Origin: SB11 sp943370295
Lineage (GTDB): Bacteria; Bacteroidota; Bacteroidia; UBA8524
Length of the DNA: 64,000 nt
Assembly: GCA_943370295.1 (NCBI GenBank)
Contig: CALRQL020000001.1
Coordinates: 248,001-312,000 of the forward strand
Direction of reading: 5' to 3'
Shown here: positions 61,192 to 64,000 of the stretch, piece by piece
Numbering within the stretch: position 1 is the stretch's first letter
Layout of the letters: every line of letters begins with the position of its first letter
Notes under the pieces: generated by a model
Told to the model about the DNA's origin: nothing
The model's input: the letters and a program-made list of their open reading frames with translations, nothing else
Database searches by the model: none
Position numbers and translations under genes: made by a program

Positions 61192-62529
61192 ATGAAAACT
61201 TATTTAATTAAAAATGCCCTGATTGTGAACGAGGGCAAAATAACCGAAGGGGATGTACTTATTAAAGACGGTTTTATTGATAAAATAGGGGTGGGTTTGA
61301 GCCACGAAACGGCAACCGTAATTGAAGCAGCTGGTTTGCATTTGTTACCGGGTGCTATTGACGATCAAGTGCATTTTCGCGAGCCGGGCCTTACGCACAA
61401 AGGAGAAATTTACACCGAAGCAAGGGCGGCGGTGGCAGGTGGTGTTACCTCGTTTATGGAAATGCCCAATACCGTGCCTGGTGCAGTAACTATAGATTTA
61501 TTAGAACAGAAATACAGTCGTGCAGCACAGTGTTCATTGGGCAATTACTCGTTTTATATGGGTACTGCCAATAGCAATAATATTGATGAAGTACGCAAAG
61601 TGAATCCCAAAAACGTATGCGGGGTAAAGATATTTATGGGTTCATCAACAGGGGATATGTTGGTGGATAACGGTACACTTGAAACCTTGTTTGCCGAAGC
61701 CGGTATGCTGATTGCCACCCACTGCGAAGACGACCCGATGATTAAAGAAAACCTTGAACGATATAAGCAACAATACGGGGATGATATTCCTGCTAAATAC
61801 CATCCGTTGATACGCAGTCGTGAGGCTTGTTATAAGTCATCGTCGTATGCCATTGAGTTGGCTAAAAAGCACGGTACAAGGTTGCATATTTTACACATTT
61901 CAACGGCTGAGGAACTGGCGTTGTTTGATAACACCAAACCTTTGAAAGAAAAGCAGATAACTGCCGAAGCTTGCATACACCATTTGTGGTTTAATGATGC
62001 CGATTACGAAAAATGGGGCAATTACATAAAATGGAATCCTGCGGTGAAGACTGCTGCTGATAGTGAAGCAATTTTCAACGCGCTACTTGACGGACGTATT
62101 GACGTAATTGCTACCGACCACGCGCCGCACACCATTGAAGAAAAAGAACAGGCTTATACCAAAGCTCCTTCGGGCGGGCCGTTGGTGCAACATTCGGTGT
62201 TGGCAATGCTGGATTTTTACAAAAGAGGGAAAATCAGTCTTGAGAAAATAGTAGAAAAAATGAGCCACAACGTAGCCGATATGTTTGCTATAGACAGGCG
62301 CGGTTTCATCCGCGAGGGGTACTACGCCGATTTTGTGCTGGCGGATTTAAACAAAAACACCACTGTAACAAAAGATAACATTTTTTATAAATGCGGATGG
62401 AGTCCGTTTTTGGGGCACACTTTTGGCAGTTCAATTTCAAAAACCTTTGTAAACGGACATTTGGTGTATGATAACGGCACGTTTGATGAAAGCCGTTTAG
62501 GACAACGGATGTTGTTTTTAAGGGACTAA
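61192..62529 (+). CDS. pyrC: dihydroorotase family protein with Q in place of the first HxH histidine
   Basis: A 445-residue amidohydrolase matching dihydroorotase, which closes carbamoyl-aspartate to dihydroorotate in pyrimidine synthesis. The ATG at 61192 is chosen over an in-frame upstream start that overlaps the divergent gene. The motif usually written DxHxHLREPG reads DDQVHFREPG, so the first metal-binding His is Q59 while H61 is kept. The remaining ligands look intact: VKIFMGSSTG (carboxylated Lys), ATHCEDD, LHILHIST and ATDHAPH. A Q at this site also occurs in Bacteroidota homologues as I recall them. An allantoinase or hydantoinase-like role is possible. It is followed 14 bp later by a secreted-protein gene. 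Confidence 0.85.
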   Translation: MKTYLIKNALIVNEGKITEGDVLIKDGFIDKIGVGLSHETATVIEAAGLHLLPGAIDDQVHFREPGLTHKGEIYTEARAAVAGGVTSFMEMPNTVPGAVTIDLLEQKYSRAAQCSLGNYSFYMGTANSNNIDEVRKVNPKNVCGVKIFMGSSTGDMLVDNGTLETLFAEAGMLIATHCEDDPMIKENLERYKQQYGDDIPAKYHPLIRSREACYKSSSYAIELAKKHGTRLHILHISTAEELALFDNTKPLKEKQITAEACIHHLWFNDADYEKWGNYIKWNPAVKTAADSEAIFNALLDGRIDVIATDHAPHTIEEKEQAYTKAPSGGPLVQHSVLAMLDFYKRGKISLEKIVEKMSHNVADMFAIDRRGFIREGYYADFVLADLNKNTTVTKDNIFYKCGWSPFLGHTFGSSISKTFVNGHLVYDNGTFDESRLGQRMLFLRD

Positions 62530-62543
62530 CTGAACAAAAAACT

Positions 62544-63412
62544 ATGAAAAAGAACTTAGTACTGTTGTTAACTGTTTTATCAGCGGTAGTATCTGCTAAT
62601 GCCCAATTAGATGCTGAAAGCCAAAAGAAACTGGCAGACAAAAAGGCTGCGGCCAAACTTACCAATACTGTATTGTGGATGTATGATACCGTTTACAGGC
62701 AGGGCGATGCTTATTGCTTGTTGAAAAGCCGTAGGATATCGGATGAAGGTAACGAGTACGTGGTGAAGAATCTTGCCAGCCAAGAGGTGATGTGACGAAA
62801 CTGGTAGGGAAACTAACCGGTGATGTTAATGTTGAGTTCTCGTTTATCAAGGAACGCCAAAAATTGGACGTGCCTAAAAAATCAATAACCACATTGCCTG
62901 ATTTTATCGTAGAACATAATTTGGTGGCTAACGGTGCGGGTAACATGGCTGCAGTTAAAAAACTACTGGCAATGCATAGCGATAAAAACCCGCAGGGTTT
63001 TACTGCTAATGTAAACAAGGATAGTTTGGATGTAGTGATGGCCGCAGGAGATAGTGTAAAGAAGGCAGAAATAGCCGTAAAGCCTACTCAAACTGATACG
63101 GGTAAATATGCCCCTGTAGTGCGAAATAAGAAGGCCAAGCTCATTGTTGAGAATTATAAGATAATGCAAGACGGTGTTTTGGTGGGTAGGTACGATAAAA
63201 CATCAAAAGGAGATGATAGCAAATCTGTATATATCTTTAAATCGCCTGATTGGAAAGAGGTAGCCACTGCCACCAACGGTGGTTTAGGGTCTATGACGTG
63301 GGAAATTGCCATAAAAGGGGTTGCGAAGAAAGAAATAGTACGCACAGGAATGGTGCCCGATAAGGCATTGAAACAGATTGTTGAGTTTTTGGTGAATAAC
63401 AACCATTTATAA
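62544..63412 (+). pseudogene. secreted protein gene, apparently split by a frameshift near 62792
   Basis: Two overlapping frames look like one gene. The first (62544-62795) encodes a signal peptide (to SANAQ) and 60 more residues ending KNLASQEVM before TGA; the second (GTG 62792 to 63412) continues with TKLVGKLTGDVNVEFSF and 190 further residues, with no signal peptide of its own. The junction reads GTGATGTGACG, so a gain or loss of bases in the ATGTG tract would join them. A true 4-bp GTGA operon overlap is the alternative, but it would leave the second product in the cytoplasm. I do not recognise the family. Joined, it would be about 288 residues. Confidence 0.6.
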
Positions 63413-63446
63413 TTTTTCGCGGCACATTTTTTGACTTTATTCAAGT

Positions 63447-63632
63447 ATGAATTTTTTGAGTAAGCATAAGCTAACCATTATCGGGATTGCGGTAGGTGCT
63501 GTTGCAGGCTTTTTGTATTGGAATTTTGTAGGCTGTGATAGCGGTACTTGCGCCATTACCTCAAAACCGTTTAACAGTTCTGCCTACGGAGCTATGATGG
63601 GCGGCTTGTTGTTCTCAACCTTTAAGAAGTAA
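63447..63632 (+). CDS. DUF6132 family small membrane protein
   Basis: A 61-residue protein matching DUF6132: a basic N-terminus, one hydrophobic helix (about 10-25, IIGIAVGAVAGFLYWNF), then GCDSGTCAITSKP with two conserved Cys, and YGAMMGGLLFS as a second short hydrophobic segment. The Cys pair spacing (C-x4-C) is the family hallmark. The function is unknown; adjacency to thioredoxin (1-bp gap) hints at redox or thiol chemistry, which is inference. Confidence 0.85.
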   Translation: MNFLSKHKLTIIGIAVGAVAGFLYWNFVGCDSGTCAITSKPFNSSAYGAMMGGLLFSTFKK

Positions 63633-63633
63633 G

Positions 63634-63930
63634 ATGAAAACGTTTCAAGAATTAATAAACTCAGAAACCCCCGTTTTGGTTGATTTTTCAGCCGAGTGGT
63701 GCGGTCCTTGTAAAACAATGGCTCCCATTTTGAAAGATGTAGCAGGGAAGATTGGCGATAAAGCCAAAATTATCAAAGTGGATGTAGACAAGAACCCGCA
63801 AGCTGCACAAGCCTTTAATGTGCAGGGTGTGCCCACGTTTATCTTGTTTAAAAACGGCGAGGTAAAATGGAGGCAATCAGGAGCTATGCCTGCCCACATA
63901 CTTGAACAGGCCATAGCACAAAACAGCTGA
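63634..63930 (+). CDS. thioredoxin
   Basis: A 98-residue thioredoxin. The redox motif is WCGPCK (C23 and C26) in FSAEWCGPCKTM, the buried Asp is in VDFSAEW, and cis-Pro is in VQGVPTFILF. It lacks a signal peptide, so it is cytoplasmic and reduces protein disulfides using thioredoxin reductase. The gene starts 1 bp after the DUF6132 stop, so the two are an operon. Confidence 0.94.
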   Translation: MKTFQELINSETPVLVDFSAEWCGPCKTMAPILKDVAGKIGDKAKIIKVDVDKNPQAAQAFNVQGVPTFILFKNGEVKWRQSGAMPAHILEQAIAQNS

Positions 63931-63933
63931 TAA

Positions 63934-64000
63934 CTATAGCTGCACGCGCAACATAGCTGTTACATTTATGCCCGGTGCACTAATACCCGAAGCAAATACC
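63934..64000 (-). CDS. C-terminal tail of a probable outer-membrane beta-barrel protein (partial)
   Basis: On the minus strand a stop at 63934-63936 ends an open frame that runs to the window edge, covering the last 21 residues VFASGISAPGINVTAMLRVQL. Alternating hydrophobic residues ending in RVQL resemble the final strand of an outer-membrane barrel. The gene is convergent with thioredoxin; everything upstream is outside the window. Confidence 0.4.
   Translation of the reverse strand, partial: VFASGISAPGINVTAMLRVQL

Overview
The window reads as chromosomal DNA of a free-living member of the Bacteroidota, AT-rich by eye. The evidence is several very large secreted proteins ending in type IX secretion (T9SS) sorting domains, a gliding-motility-associated C-terminal domain in two tandem proteins, a TonB-dependent receptor paired with a DUF4249 lipoprotein, and start codons preceded by the Bacteroidota -7 promoter element TAnnTTTG instead of a strong Shine-Dalgarno. 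I cannot name a genus. I saw no tRNA, rRNA, CRISPR array, prophage or intact insertion sequence.

Layout. 0-13.4 kb: secreted-protein region. It holds a T9SS protein cut by the window edge, a 2166-residue mosaic protein (beta-helix, PKD, CUB, GEVED, DUF5011, sorting domain), a DUF2721 membrane protein, a Ppx/GppA phosphatase and a T9SS subtilisin-like protease. 13.4-18.5 kb: a minus-strand run of kmo, a TerB-DnaJ protein, an NTF2-like secreted protein, truA and an ABC exporter. 18.6-26.8 kb: two tandem 1.34k-residue paralogues (propeller-like head, eight PKD units, gliding C-terminus). 26.8-31.3 kb: a TPR lipoprotein, then the DUF4249 lipoprotein and TonB receptor. 31.5-41.8 kb: two small plus-strand genes, sucA, two related small membrane proteins and an orphan, asnS divergent from rpoN, an acyltransferase and an outer-membrane-like protein. 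42.2-52 kb: a LysM-porin fusion, a UbiA prenyltransferase, a second ABC exporter, two small genes, a lipoprotein amidohydrolase and a T9SS serine hydrolase. 51.2-58.6 kb: a LytS/LytTR two-component pair, dxs, a membrane protein, an SprT-like protease, recJ and folB. 58.5-64 kb: a minus-strand GT39-like/Nudix/DUF421 operon, then plus-strand dihydroorotase, an apparently frameshifted secreted protein, DUF6132, thioredoxin, and the tail of a probable outer-membrane protein.

How the genes work together. The T9SS substrates, TonB system, porin and lipoproteins describe a polymer-degrading, surface-active cell envelope. Housekeeping genes (truA, asnS, rpoN, sucA, dxs, recJ, folB, dihydroorotase) are interleaved with no large pathway operon. 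Several small operons show tight spacing or overlaps (truA-ABC, LytS-LytTR, recJ-folB, GT39-Nudix).

The most unusual signal is non-coding. Three intergenic sites (about 41.85, 53.18 and 56.25 kb) carry the same roughly 100-bp compound element: a short hairpin centred on TTGAAA or TTTAAA, then a loop-free perfect palindrome of 40-48 bp centred on GGACTTAAGTCC, then (in two of three) a mirror hairpin centred on TTTCAA. The outer arms of the long palindrome differ between copies yet are perfectly self-complementary within each copy. A second candidate is a closed-stem structure at 44075-44196 that could be a small RNA or a MITE-like insertion. A third is a set of -7 promoter elements lying only 4-6 nt before start codons, which predicts leaderless transcripts.
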